From assembly GCA_033857955.1 (NCBI GenBank), contig JAWVCW010000006.1, positions 310,001-374,000 of the forward strand: 64,000 bases of DNA, read 5' to 3'. Positions 1 to 7,847 of this stretch are shown here, piece by piece. Made by a program: the position numbers and the translations under genes. Position 1 is the first letter of the stretch; the number at the start of each line of letters is the position of its first letter. Origin of the DNA: Gaiellasilicea sp033857955 (GTDB taxonomy: Bacteria > Actinomycetota > Thermoleophilia > Gaiellales > Gaiellaceae). Below the pieces are notes generated by a model. That model was not told where the DNA came from, ran no database searches, and worked only from the letters and a program-made list of their open reading frames with translations.

Positions 1-202
1 GAGCGTAACCCTCGGCCGACCGGAGCGGGGTGTAGCCGCGATCGACGTACTCCTGCGCATGCTCGGTCAAGCCGATCACCACCAGCCGCCAGTCGAGCTG
101 CGCTCCGTACCTCCACTCGAGCACCCGGAACGCGGGATTCGCCGAATAGCCCCAGGGGCAGCCCGCATCGTTGTACACGGTCACCTGCACCCGCTCCGTC
201 AT
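1..202 (-). CDS. DsbA/FrnE-like thioredoxin-fold protein (partial)
   Basis: Only the first 67 codons are in the window; the gene runs off the left edge. The ATG at 202 is preceded by AGGTGA, which overlaps the stop codon of the upstream permease. After a short beta strand the protein reads GCPWGYSANP, with Cys15. This is the position of the thioredoxin-fold active site in the DsbA/FrnE/2-hydroxychromene-2-carboxylate isomerase family, but it is CPWG rather than CPxC, so a disulfide-exchange role is doubtful. A glutathione- or CoA-independent isomerase or oxidoreductase role is equally possible. It begins 5 nt after the last ABC permease gene and is probably the last or a late gene of the importer operon. 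The family call is good; the function is unknown. Confidence 0.7.
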   Translation of the reverse strand, partial: MTERVQVTVYNDAGCPWGYSANPAFRVLEWRYGAQLDWRLVVIGLTEHAQEYVDRGYTPLRSAEGYA

Positions 203-206
203 CGGG

Positions 207-1205
207 TCACCTGTAGTGGGCAGTCGCCACGCGCGTCGTCTTGAACCAACGCGAGATGTCAGGCGCCCAGAGGATCGTGACCGCGACGAGCAGGCCGCCG
301 GTGATCAGGCTCGAGACGTAGTCGGGTGAGCGCACGATGGAGAGGATCTCCTGGAGCACGCTGAGGGACAGGACGCCGGCCGCGATCCCGACGGGGCTTC
401 CGCGGCCCCCGGAGAGGCTGACGCCTCCGAGCAGCGCCGCCGTGGCGGAGAACGTGAGCACGTCGAAGCCGATATTCGTGGGGCTCGCCGTCGCCAGGCT
501 GTAGCTGAGAAGCGCGCCCGGCAACGCGGCACCGATCGCCGACATGATGAAGACGAAGACCAGGAGCCGGTCGACCCGCACACCGGCGACCCTTGCGGCT
601 CTCCGGTCGCCGCCGATCGAGCGAATGTCCCGGCCGACACGCAGGTAGCGCAGGGCCAGGGCGGCGAGCACGAAGATCCCGAGCGTGATCAGGCTTCGAA
701 TCGAGAAGACCTGGGCGATGGGCTCGTCGAGCCGGAGCCCGACGTCGTAGTTCTCGTAGATGACGCTCTTCGAGTGGCCGAGGATGTAGGTGAGGCCGAG
801 GACCACGAGGTAGCCACCGAGCGTCACCGGCATCGAGTTCAGCCGGAAGTAGGAGATCAGGCCGCCCTGAACGCAGCCGACGATGACGGCTGCGCCGAGC
901 GCCGCGAGCACGCCGGCGAGCGGAGAGCCGTTGCCCGTGAGGACGGCGACCATCCCGCCGAGGAGGTACATCGACGAAACCGAGAGGTCGAACTCCCCTG
1001 CCATGATCGTGATCCCCAGAGCGAGCGCCACGAGGCCGTAGGACGAGAAGTTCTGCAGGATGTCGTAGACGTAGGCTGTCCGGAGGGTGTAGCTCGTGAC
1101 GACCGGCAACAACACCATCGTGGCGATCATTACGGCGAGGATCGCGTAGGGCACGATCCGGCTCACCCCGACGGCACGCGCCTTCGAAATGCGCAGAGCG
1201 CTCAT
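207..1205 (-). CDS. CUT2-type ABC transporter permease (second of pair)
   Basis: Membrane permease of the ribose/xylose (RbsC, BPD_transp_2) family, 332 residues, which is the usual family length. It has about eight to ten hydrophobic segments and the family loop region GGDRRAARVAGVRV near residue 215, where the permease contacts the ATPase. The ATG at 1205 overlaps the stop of the preceding permease (ATGA), giving translational coupling. The open frame extends upstream inside the neighbour, but that extension is Arg-rich and is a shadow. With the ATPase, the second permease and the binding protein it forms a complete importer. The substrate cannot be read from the permease; the enzymes next door point to something other than a simple sugar. 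Confidence 0.93.
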   Translation of the reverse strand: MSALRISKARAVGVSRIVPYAILAVMIATMVLLPVVTSYTLRTAYVYDILQNFSSYGLVALALGITIMAGEFDLSVSSMYLLGGMVAVLTGNGSPLAGVLAALGAAVIVGCVQGGLISYFRLNSMPVTLGGYLVVLGLTYILGHSKSVIYENYDVGLRLDEPIAQVFSIRSLITLGIFVLAALALRYLRVGRDIRSIGGDRRAARVAGVRVDRLLVFVFIMSAIGAALPGALLSYSLATASPTNIGFDVLTFSATAALLGGVSLSGGRGSPVGIAAGVLSLSVLQEILSIVRSPDYVSSLITGGLLVAVTILWAPDISRWFKTTRVATAHYR

Positions 1206-2182
1206 CGGCTCCTCTCCCGGAGGTTCATCAGAACCACCACGACGACGACGATAATTCCGCGAACGAGGATCTGCCCACCGGTGCTGTAGCCGCGAAGCAG
1301 CAGCATGTCTGAGATCGTCGCGATGAAGATGGCACCGGCGGCGGTCCGTAGCACCGATCCCTTGCCCCCAGTCACGGCGTTCCCGCCGACGAGCGCGGCG
1401 GCGATCGCATCGTAGGTGTAGCTCCCGGTGAGGAGGAGGGAGGCGTTCTGGCTCGTGGCGCCGATCAGGACGCCCGCGCCGGCCGTAAAGAGCGACGCCA
1501 GGGCGAAGGCGGCCGTTGTCAACAGGGTGATCGGCAGCGCGGCCGCCCTGGCGGAGACGCGATTCTCTCCCAGGAGATAGATCTGGCGACCGAAGCGCGT
1601 CCGGCGCATCGCGACCTCCACTACGACCGTCAGCGCGAGAAACACGAAGATCGCGAAGGGCACGCCGAAGAGAGGCTGTGCGAGCCGCTCGTAGCTCGTT
1701 GCGGAGACCGGAGGAACGATGCTCTGGCCATGCGAGAGCCAGACTGCGAGCCCCTCCATGAGGCCCGCCGCCCCGATCGTGATGATGATCGGGTTCGCGC
1801 CCCACGCGCCGACCGCGAACCCCTGGACGGCGCCGATCGCGAGCCCGAGCAGCAGTGTCATTACGATCGCCGGGCCGAGGCCCCACTGCAGCGAGTAGAG
1901 GAAGAACATCGCCGTGACGGCGACGGTCTGGCCGAGGGCGAGGGAGAAGAGGTTCCCGCTGAGCACGATGAGGGTCAACCCGACCGCGATGATCCCGACG
2001 AACGACGCCGCTGTCAGGATCGCCTTCACGTTGCTGACCGTCATGAACCCGGTGGTCGTCACTGCGCCGTACACGGTCAGAACCGTCAGCGTGCCGATCC
2101 AGGCAGCGAGTGCCGTGTCGGCGAGGCGGTACCGGCGCCGGTCGCCCAGACGCCGGAGCGCTCCCCCGGCGCCAGCGCTCAC
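1202..2182 (-). CDS. CUT2-type ABC transporter permease (first of pair)
   Basis: Inner-membrane permease of the RbsC/XylH family, 326 residues, with many hydrophobic helices. A conserved stretch around GLAIGAVQGFAVG precedes the EAA-like region. It overlaps both neighbours by 4 nt (ATGA at each junction), so ATPase and permeases are made in a coupled ratio. CUT2 importers often use one permease gene as a homodimer; two different permease genes here suggest a heterodimeric channel, as in the AI-2 (Lsr) and several ribose-type systems. The N terminus is Arg-rich before the first membrane helix at about residue 21. Confidence 0.93.
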   Translation of the reverse strand: MSAGAGGALRRLGDRRRYRLADTALAAWIGTLTVLTVYGAVTTTGFMTVSNVKAILTAASFVGIIAVGLTLIVLSGNLFSLALGQTVAVTAMFFLYSLQWGLGPAIVMTLLLGLAIGAVQGFAVGAWGANPIIITIGAAGLMEGLAVWLSHGQSIVPPVSATSYERLAQPLFGVPFAIFVFLALTVVVEVAMRRTRFGRQIYLLGENRVSARAAALPITLLTTAAFALASLFTAGAGVLIGATSQNASLLLTGSYTYDAIAAALVGGNAVTGGKGSVLRTAAGAIFIATISDMLLLRGYSTGGQILVRGIIVVVVVVLMNLRERSR

Positions 2183-3768
2183 TGCTGCACCTCGCCGTCG
2201 CGTGGCTGGCTCGTGGTCATGTCGGCGAGGACCGAGGCAGCCGATGCCTTTGCCCGTGGGATGACGGAGACGATTCGTCCGGCGAACATCGTGACCACGA
2301 CATCTGCGAGATCGAGAACCTCGTCGAGCTCGGTGGACGAGAAGATCACCGCTGTCCCCCCGCGAGCAGCCTCGCGGACGAGCTCGTGGATATCTGCCCG
2401 CCCACCGACGTCGACCCCACGAGTCGGCTCGTCGAGGGCGAGCAGGACGACTCCCTTCAGCTGGAGCGCACGACCCAGCAAGACCTTCTGCTGGTTGCCG
2501 CCGCTCAGGCTGGAGACCGGTGAACCGAGCCGGCCCACGTCGACGCCGACCATGGTCGCGAGCTCGCGCGCAACGCGCAGCGAACGGCGTCGCACTACGA
2601 CACCCAGCCGGCTGAGCCGGCGGAGCCTCGCGACCGTCAGGTTGCTCTCGACTGCCTGGCCGAGGAAGAGGCCCTCGCGCTGGCGGTCGTTCGGCATGTA
2701 GAGGATTCCTCCCTGCAACGCTCGACGGGGAGTGTTGAGGCGAGCCGGCCGACCCATGACTTCGACGGCTCCGGAGGAGTCCGGGACGAGGCCGCCCAGA
2801 GCGCGAAGTACGGTGCTCGTCCCAGAGCCGACCTGGCCGGCGAGACCAGTGATGATCCCCCGCTCGAGCGTCAGCGAGAACCCGTCCACTCGTCCCGGGA
2901 CGTCGAGCCCCTCGATCCGAACGGCTTCGCCGCCTGACTGAGCGGGCTCGCTGACGTGAAGCCGGGCGGCTGCAGCTCCCTCCATCTCTCCGAGCATCAG
3001 ATCGATCAGAGAACGTCTGTCGATCTCCCCGATCGTGTGCGTCCCGGCGACCCGGCCGTCGCGCAGCACGGTCACGCGCTGGCAGAGGTCGAATACCTCG
3101 TCGAGCCGGTGTGAGACGAAGATGACGCTTCTGCCCTGCGCCACGAGCTCGCGCGTCGCCCTGAAGACCCGTTCGATCTCCGGCTTGCTGAGGGTGGCGG
3201 TCGGCTCGTCGAGGATCAAGAGGCGCGCCTCGCGGACCAGCAGTCGGGCGATCTCGACGAGCTGTCGCTCACCGATCGCAAGCGACTCGACGGCGGCGTT
3301 CAGCGAGACATGCTCGAGCCCGAGCTCGTCGAGCGTCCGCCGTGCACGCTCCGAGAGACTGCGTCTGCGGTAGAGGAGCGGCACGTCGATCCCGCCGAGG
3401 AAGATGTTGTCCTCGACGCTCAGCTCGGGGACGAGGCTCAGCTCCTGGTTGACAAGCGCGATCCCATGGGCCTGCGCGTCCTGAGGGTTCCGCAGCGAGA
3501 GCTCCTCGCCGCCGAAGCGGATCGTTCCCTCGTCCGGCCGAACCAGGCCGACGAGGGCCTTCACCAAGGTGCTCTTGCCGGCGCCGTTGTGCCCGCAGAC
3601 CGCATGCACCTCGCCCGCTCGGACGTCGAGGGTCAGGCTTTGAATCGCCCGCACGGGGCCGTACGACTTCGAAAGGGCCTCGACCTCGAGGAGGACGTCG
3701 CCCTCGGCAGGACTGCCGGAAAGACGACGGGATCCGGCAGGAGGTGCCGGATCCCGTTCGTCATTCAT
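2179..3768 (-). CDS. CUT2-type ABC transporter ATPase, two nucleotide-binding domains
   Basis: Cytoplasmic ATPase of the RbsA/XylG/MglA family; 529 residues from the ATG at 3768 fits the family. First half: Walker A GHNGAGKSTL, signature around LAIGERQLVEIARL, Walker B LLILDEPTATLS. Second half: degenerate Walker A GQVGSGTST (no Lys, usual for the second domain of this family), signature LSGGNQQK, Walker B LLALDEPTRGVDVG. The longer open frame that starts near 3912 overlaps the binding-protein gene and is rejected; the chosen start lies 22 nt after that gene's stop, although its ribosome-binding site is weak. A 12-bp inverted repeat (3727-3757) lies just inside the coding start. Confidence 0.93.
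   Translation of the reverse strand: MNDERDPAPPAGSRRLSGSPAEGDVLLEVEALSKSYGPVRAIQSLTLDVRAGEVHAVCGHNGAGKSTLVKALVGLVRPDEGTIRFGGEELSLRNPQDAQAHGIALVNQELSLVPELSVEDNIFLGGIDVPLLYRRRSLSERARRTLDELGLEHVSLNAAVESLAIGERQLVEIARLLVREARLLILDEPTATLSKPEIERVFRATRELVAQGRSVIFVSHRLDEVFDLCQRVTVLRDGRVAGTHTIGEIDRRSLIDLMLGEMEGAAAARLHVSEPAQSGGEAVRIEGLDVPGRVDGFSLTLERGIITGLAGQVGSGTSTVLRALGGLVPDSSGAVEVMGRPARLNTPRRALQGGILYMPNDRQREGLFLGQAVESNLTVARLRRLSRLGVVVRRRSLRVARELATMVGVDVGRLGSPVSSLSGGNQQKVLLGRALQLKGVVLLALDEPTRGVDVGGRADIHELVREAARGGTAVIFSSTELDEVLDLADVVVTMFAGRIVSVIPRAKASAASVLADMTTSQPRDGEVQQ
3727..3757 (-). other. 12-bp hairpin at the 5' end of the ATPase gene
   Basis: Arms 3727-3738 and 3746-3757 are exact inverted repeats around a 7-base loop. 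In the mRNA (minus strand) the loop reads ACCUCCU, the same as the anti-Shine-Dalgarno tail of 16S rRNA. It begins 11 nt downstream of the ATPase start codon and about 34 nt after the binding-protein stop. Known parallel: importer operons often place a hairpin after the binding-protein gene to raise its level over the ATPase. Here the hairpin is coding. Confidence 0.6.
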
Positions 3769-3790
3769 GCAACGCGTGGATCGTTGCCGC

Positions 3791-4810
3791 TTAGAAGGTG
3801 CAGACCTTCGTGAACTGGGCGACGTTCGCCTTGGTGATGCGAGCCTCGCGGACGTACGACACCTTGGGAGGCTTGCCGCCGGTGAGGATCTGAGTTGCCA
3901 CCTTGACCGCAAGGGCAGCCTCGACCTGAGGCGCCTGCGTTCCCGTCCCGTATTGCTGCCCGGCCTTGATCGCCTTGATGCCGACGCTGAGGCAGTTGCT
4001 GCCGGTCACGACCAGGCCCTCCTTGGCAACCCCGACGGGAACCCCGGCCTGCTTGGCGCCCTGGATGATCCCGATCGCCATGTTGTCGGCCATCCCGTAC
4101 GCGCCCTGGATGCCACCCTTCGATGCGAACTTCGACAGCAGCTGCTGGGCCACCTTGGCCGAGGTCGCCTGATCCCAGTTCGTATCCTCGACGGCGACGA
4201 TCTTGTACTGCGGGAACTTCTTCATGTACGCCTTGAAGGCTGCCATGCGATCGGTCACGTTGTTCTGGCTGGCGGTCCCTGTGAGCGCGATCACGTTGCC
4301 CTTGGTGTAGCCCGCCTTCTTCATGCCCTCGACGACGTTCTGTGCGGCGAACTTTCCGAGCGCGGGGTCGTCGGTGCGCGCCTCGGCGACGACGAGCTTC
4401 GCCCCTGCGTCCGACTGGCGCCCGATAGCGCCCAGAATCGGGATACCCGCCCGCTTCGCTCGGATATACGACGGCACGATCGCGGATGCGCTCGCCGGCA
4501 CTGAGATGATCAGGTCCGGCTTGTCCGCGATCAGGCGGTTCATGTTCTGCGCGTCGACCCCAGGGTCGAAGATCGACGTGAGGACGGTTACTTTCGCGCC
4601 CTGCTTCTCGAGCCCGCGCTTGACCGAGTTCGACCAGGCGGCGCAGAACGGGTTCTGGTTCGTGCAGATGATCACGCCGACCCGCTTGCCGGCAAGCGCC
4701 TGCCCGGCCTGGCGCTGGTTGCTCGCCCCAAATGCCGTGGCGGCGAACGCGATAGTAAGGGCGACGGCGAGGGCCGCGAGCGCTGCCCAACGCGATGTCT
4801 TGTGCCTCAT
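3791..4810 (-). CDS. Periplasmic/extracellular substrate-binding protein, RbsB type
   Basis: Solute-binding protein of the periplasmic-binding-protein-like I/ribose class (Peripla_BP_4). The ATG at 4810 is chosen because GGAAAGGACG lies 8-13 nt upstream and a clean signal peptide follows: MRHKTSR, a hydrophobic run to about residue 26, then an Ala-Phe-Gly-Ala cleavage region. The mature part starts LAGKRVGVIICTNQNPFCAAW, with a typical first strand and helix. Repeated Asn/Asp-rich loops (EDTNWDQATS, GMADNMAIGI) line the ligand cleft of this family. 339 residues, normal length. It heads the importer operon, 126 nt downstream of the LacI gene, with an operator-like site between them. The first half of the mature protein carries the conserved D-P-G-V-D-A motif. 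The ligand is not known. Confidence 0.92.
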   Translation of the reverse strand: MRHKTSRWAALAALAVALTIAFAATAFGASNQRQAGQALAGKRVGVIICTNQNPFCAAWSNSVKRGLEKQGAKVTVLTSIFDPGVDAQNMNRLIADKPDLIISVPASASAIVPSYIRAKRAGIPILGAIGRQSDAGAKLVVAEARTDDPALGKFAAQNVVEGMKKAGYTKGNVIALTGTASQNNVTDRMAAFKAYMKKFPQYKIVAVEDTNWDQATSAKVAQQLLSKFASKGGIQGAYGMADNMAIGIIQGAKQAGVPVGVAKEGLVVTGSNCLSVGIKAIKAGQQYGTGTQAPQVEAALAVKVATQILTGGKPPKVSYVREARITKANVAQFTKVCTF

Positions 4811-4875
4811 ATCACTCGTCCTTTCCATAGAGAACGGGTTCGTTGGGGCCAGCGATCTGGCCGAGGGTAGAGTCA

Positions 4876-4889
4876 TGCATACGTAGTCA
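4876..4889. promoter_or_regulatory. LacI-type operator candidate upstream of the importer operon
   Basis: TGCATACGTAGTCA, with outer TG/CA symmetry and a central ACGT, the general shape of LacI-family operators. A 15-base string containing it (4875-4889) is repeated exactly at 7801-7815, upstream of the leuC and hisD-like genes. It lies 66 nt upstream of the binding-protein start, in the only sizeable gap of this operon. The regulator is inferred to be the adjacent LacI protein. Confidence 0.6.
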
Positions 4890-4936
4890 TACAATGTGCC
4901 ACCTTCGCTGTCAAACAACTCGGGCGAGGGGAATCT

Positions 4937-5947
4937 CTAGTCCGGCGGCGGGGGCGCGAGGGTGCTCCTGTGCACGAGTTCGACGGGGAAGACCCGTCTC
5001 CGCGGCTCAAGCGGCTCCTCGGAGTCGATCCGCTCGAGCAGGAGCCTGGCGGCTGTGCGCGCCATTTCTGCGAGCGGCTGGCGTGCCGTCGTGAGGTTGA
5101 ACGCCTCCCACCCAGCCATGTCGATGTCGTCGAAGCCGACGATGGAGAGCTCTTCGGGAACCCGGATCCCCAGACGGCGCGCAGCGTCGAGTGCCCCGAA
5201 CGCGATCACGTCGTTCGCGGCGAACACGGCGGTCGGTCGCGGATCGGTCGCGAGGAGATCGAGGCACCATTGGTAGCCGCTGATGTGGCTGTACTGGCCC
5301 GTGCGCCGAAGCCGCGGGTCGAGAGGAGTATCGGCCGCCCGCAATTGTTGGGTGAAGCCGAGCTCGCGATCCCGGCTCGTCGAGGTGTTCTCCGGGCCTC
5401 CGATGAGCGCGATCCGCCGATGCCCCAAGTTCAGGATTGCTTCGGCGACCGCGCGGCCGCCGCCCGTGTTGTCCGAGACGACCGCATCCGTCGTCGCGGA
5501 GCTGATCTCGCGGTTCAGGAGCACGACCGGGCGCGCGCTGGCGCCCCGACCGGGGAGCGGCATCCCGAGAACGGCCGACACGTAGACGAGCCCATCGACC
5601 GCGCCTCCGTTGATCAGTTGGGCGACATGCTGCTCGAGCCGGGCGTCGGTCCGCTGGTTGATCAAGATCGTCCGGTAGTTCGCGAGCGCAAACTCGTTGT
5701 GGAGGATGTCGAGCAGCTCCGGATAGAACGGATTGGTGATGTCGGAGACAACGACCCCGACCGTGCGCGTCTTGCGTGTGATCAGGCTCCTGGCAGCGAG
5801 ATTCGGCGTGTAGTTCCGCCGCTGGGCGGCCTCGACGACGCGCTGCAGGGTGGGGGCAGCGACGCGCGGGTCGCCCCGGAGCGCACGCGACACAGTCGAC
5901 TGGCTAACCCCGAGCTCCTTTGCGATGTCCTTGCTCGTTACTGCCAT
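4937..5947 (-). CDS. LacI-family transcriptional regulator
   Basis: 336 residues. An N-terminal LacI helix-turn-helix (VTSKDIAKELGVSQSTVSRA, then LRGDPRVA) is followed by the hinge helix region YTPNLAARSL and a periplasmic-binding-protein-like effector domain (VGVVVSDITNPFYPELL onwards, then VFAANDVIAFGAL and SIVGFDDIDMAGW). Normal length for the family. It lies between leuD and the importer genes, all on one strand. The two identical operator candidates at 4876 and 7801 flank its operon segments, so it probably controls import and the divergent catabolic genes in response to a small ligand. LacI proteins more often sense sugars; here the ligand may be the transported compound. Confidence 0.93.
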   Translation of the reverse strand: MAVTSKDIAKELGVSQSTVSRALRGDPRVAAPTLQRVVEAAQRRNYTPNLAARSLITRKTRTVGVVVSDITNPFYPELLDILHNEFALANYRTILINQRTDARLEQHVAQLINGGAVDGLVYVSAVLGMPLPGRGASARPVVLLNREISSATTDAVVSDNTGGGRAVAEAILNLGHRRIALIGGPENTSTSRDRELGFTQQLRAADTPLDPRLRRTGQYSHISGYQWCLDLLATDPRPTAVFAANDVIAFGALDAARRLGIRVPEELSIVGFDDIDMAGWEAFNLTTARQPLAEMARTAARLLLERIDSEEPLEPRRRVFPVELVHRSTLAPPPPD

Positions 5948-5974
5948 CCGAGTCGCATCCTCAAGAACAGCTCG

Positions 5975-6493
5975 CTAACCCGAACCGAGGGAGGCGAGCC
6001 GTTGGCGCGTCCACTCCTCCAGTCCCCCGGCGGCCAGAAGGTCGGCGACGAAGGGCGACGGTATGGGGAACGACCAGACGGCCCCGTCCACGGGGCGGGT
6101 CAATGTCCCTGACGCGAGATCGATCGTGACCTCGTCTCCGTCTGCGACGTCCCGCCAGGCATCCGGGCATTCGACCGCGGGCAAGCCCAGGTTGACCGCG
6201 TTGCGGAAGAAGATTCGCGCGAAGCTCGCCGCCACGAGCGCCGTCACGCCGCGTGCGACGATCGCGAGTACGGCCTGCTCGCGAGACGACCCACCGCCAA
6301 ATGCGCGCCCGGCCAGGAGGACCGTCCCCTGACCGATCCGGTCGGCAACCGGGGGCTCGAAGCGCTCGAGCAGATGGAGGGCGAGCTCGTCCGGGTCTGT
6401 CATGTTCAGATACTCGCCCGCGAGGACGATGTCGGTGTTGACATCGTCCCCGAGCCTGACCACGCGCCCGGCCAGCGGAGTGGCGCCGTTCAT
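5975..6493 (-). CDS. leuD: LeuD-type small subunit of an aconitase-family hydro-lyase
   Basis: 172 residues, the size of the archaeal/HacB-type small (swivel) subunit. It shows the conserved start GDDVNTDIVLAGEYLN and the loop GRAFGGGSSREQAVLAI, which carries the substrate-binding Ser-Ser-Arg. The ATG at 6493 overlaps the LeuC stop (ATGA), so the subunits are made together. Known members act on isopropylmalate, homoaconitate, citraconate or 2,3-dimethylmalate. There is no leucine-biosynthesis gene next to it (no leuA or leuB). The PrpB-like lyase in the divergent operon instead recalls the DmdAB/Dml step of anaerobic nicotinate breakdown. That substrate is inference. Confidence 0.88.
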   Translation of the reverse strand: MNGATPLAGRVVRLGDDVNTDIVLAGEYLNMTDPDELALHLLERFEPPVADRIGQGTVLLAGRAFGGGSSREQAVLAIVARGVTALVAASFARIFFRNAVNLGLPAVECPDAWRDVADGDEVTIDLASGTLTRPVDGAVWSFPIPSPFVADLLAAGGLEEWTRQRLASLGSG

Positions 6494-7782
6494 GACGCTC
6501 TCGGATCCACAATCGCTCCCGCGGCGGCGCTCGCGCCCGCGACCGCGGCGTTGGAGAGGTACACCTCCGAGTCCGCGTGCCCCATGCGGCCTCGGAAATT
6601 CCGGTTCGTGGTCGCGAGCGCCCGCTCGCCCCGGCCGAGGATGCCCATGTGGCCTCCGAAGCACGCCCCGCACGTCGGCGGAACGATCACCGCTCCGGCC
6701 ATGACGAGCGTCTCGATCAGTCCCTCGGTCATGGCGGCCCGGTGGATCGCGTTCGACGCCGGTACGACCATCAGGCGCGTCCCGCGGGCCACTCGCCTTC
6801 CCGCAAGGCCGGCGACGAGCTGGCGTAGATCGGAGAGCGTTCCATTCGAGCAGTTTCCGACATAGACCTGATCGAGGCGGAGCCCCGACGGCAGCTCGTC
6901 GATCGCGATCACCGCAGCCGGATCCGGAGGGCAAGCGACGAGGGGCGGGAGCCCGTCGACGTCCACCCGCAGCACGTGGTCGTAACCCTCCTCGTCGGCG
7001 ACGAGCGCGTCGACGCGCGGCACCGACCGGGCGTCGAGCCACTCCAGCACCGCGGCGTTCGGTGCGCAGATGCCGCTCTTCGCGCCGGATTCGATCGCCA
7101 TGTTGCAAAGCGCCATCCGGTCGTCGACGGAGAGCTCGTCGACGACGTCCCCCCAGAACTCGAGCGCCCCATACGCGGCGCCCGACGACCCGGTCTGCCG
7201 GAGGACGGCAAGGATGAGGTCTTTCCCCGCCGTCCACGGGCCCGGCTGCCCCACGAACTCGATCCTGATCGTCTCCGGCATCCGCACCCAGACTTCCCCG
7301 AGCGCGAGCGCAGAGGCGATGTCGGTCGATCCGAAGCCGAGCCCGAGTGCGCCGAACGCCCCGTAGGTGCACGTGTGGGAGTCGCCGCCGGCGATCAGGC
7401 TCCCGGGCGCGATGAGCCCGAGCTCGGGCAGGAGCGTGTGCTCGATTCCGGCCTCTTCCGTGCGGCCGAGCTCGTAGTAGTGCTCGATCCCGTACCGCTG
7501 CGCGAAGCGGCGGAGGTCGGCGACGAGTTCGGCGCTCCGCACATCCTTGGCCGGCACGAAGTGATCTGCCACGAGGACGACACGCTCGGGATCGAACACG
7601 CGCACGGCCCCCATCCGCTCGAACGCACGCATGGCGAGCGAGCCGGAGACGTCGTTCATCATCACGAGATCGCACGACACGGTCGCGAGCGCTCCGGGCT
7701 TCGCGTCACCGGCTCCGTGGCCGGCCAGGATCTTCGTCGTCAGGCCGGCGGGGCGTGAATCAGAGCGGTAGGTAGTTGACAA
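6490..7782 (-). CDS. leuC: LeuC-type large subunit of an aconitase-family hydro-lyase
   Basis: Iron-sulfur dehydratase subunit. The three cluster cysteines are visible in VGNCSNGTLSD and PPTCGACFGG, and the family motif GGDSHTCTYGA is present. I favour a TTG start at 7782 because GGGAGG lies 5 nt upstream. An ATG at 7806 would put coding sequence across the operator at 7801-7815. From 7782 the protein has 430 residues, normal for the LeuC2/HacA class. It is coupled to leuD. It probably interconverts a 2- and a 3-hydroxy dicarboxylate through an unsaturated intermediate. Given the neighbours (HisD-like, HyuAB, PrpB-like), a role in a degradative route is more likely than leucine synthesis. Confidence 0.88.
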   Translation of the reverse strand: MSTTYRSDSRPAGLTTKILAGHGAGDAKPGALATVSCDLVMMNDVSGSLAMRAFERMGAVRVFDPERVVLVADHFVPAKDVRSAELVADLRRFAQRYGIEHYYELGRTEEAGIEHTLLPELGLIAPGSLIAGGDSHTCTYGAFGALGLGFGSTDIASALALGEVWVRMPETIRIEFVGQPGPWTAGKDLILAVLRQTGSSGAAYGALEFWGDVVDELSVDDRMALCNMAIESGAKSGICAPNAAVLEWLDARSVPRVDALVADEEGYDHVLRVDVDGLPPLVACPPDPAAVIAIDELPSGLRLDQVYVGNCSNGTLSDLRQLVAGLAGRRVARGTRLMVVPASNAIHRAAMTEGLIETLVMAGAVIVPPTCGACFGGHMGILGRGERALATTNRNFRGRMGHADSEVYLSNAAVAGASAAAGAIVDPRAS

Positions 7783-7847
7783 GGCCACCTCCCAGAGTCT
7801 ATGCATACGTAGTCACAAAGGGAAGAGGAATAGGGAAGAGGCTCCTC
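7783..7847. promoter_or_regulatory. Divergent promoter with LacI-type operator (7801-7815)
   Basis: A short gap between the oppositely oriented leuC and hisD-like genes. It holds ATGCATACGTAGTCA at 7801-7815, identical to 4875-4889. The plus-strand ribosome-binding site GGGAAGAG (7833-7840) precedes the GTG at 7848. One operator here could control both directions. I could not define -10/-35 boxes with confidence. Confidence 0.6.

Noticed and set aside
207..1886. N-terminal extension of the second permease to 559 residues
   Set aside because: The extra part is Arg-rich, overlaps the first permease in another frame, and the ATGA junction at 1202-1205 gives the natural start.
6490..7782. Leucine biosynthesis role for LeuCD
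   Set aside because: No leuA, leuB or ilv gene is near; operon position and shared operator link it to the catabolic cluster. Not excluded, but less likely.
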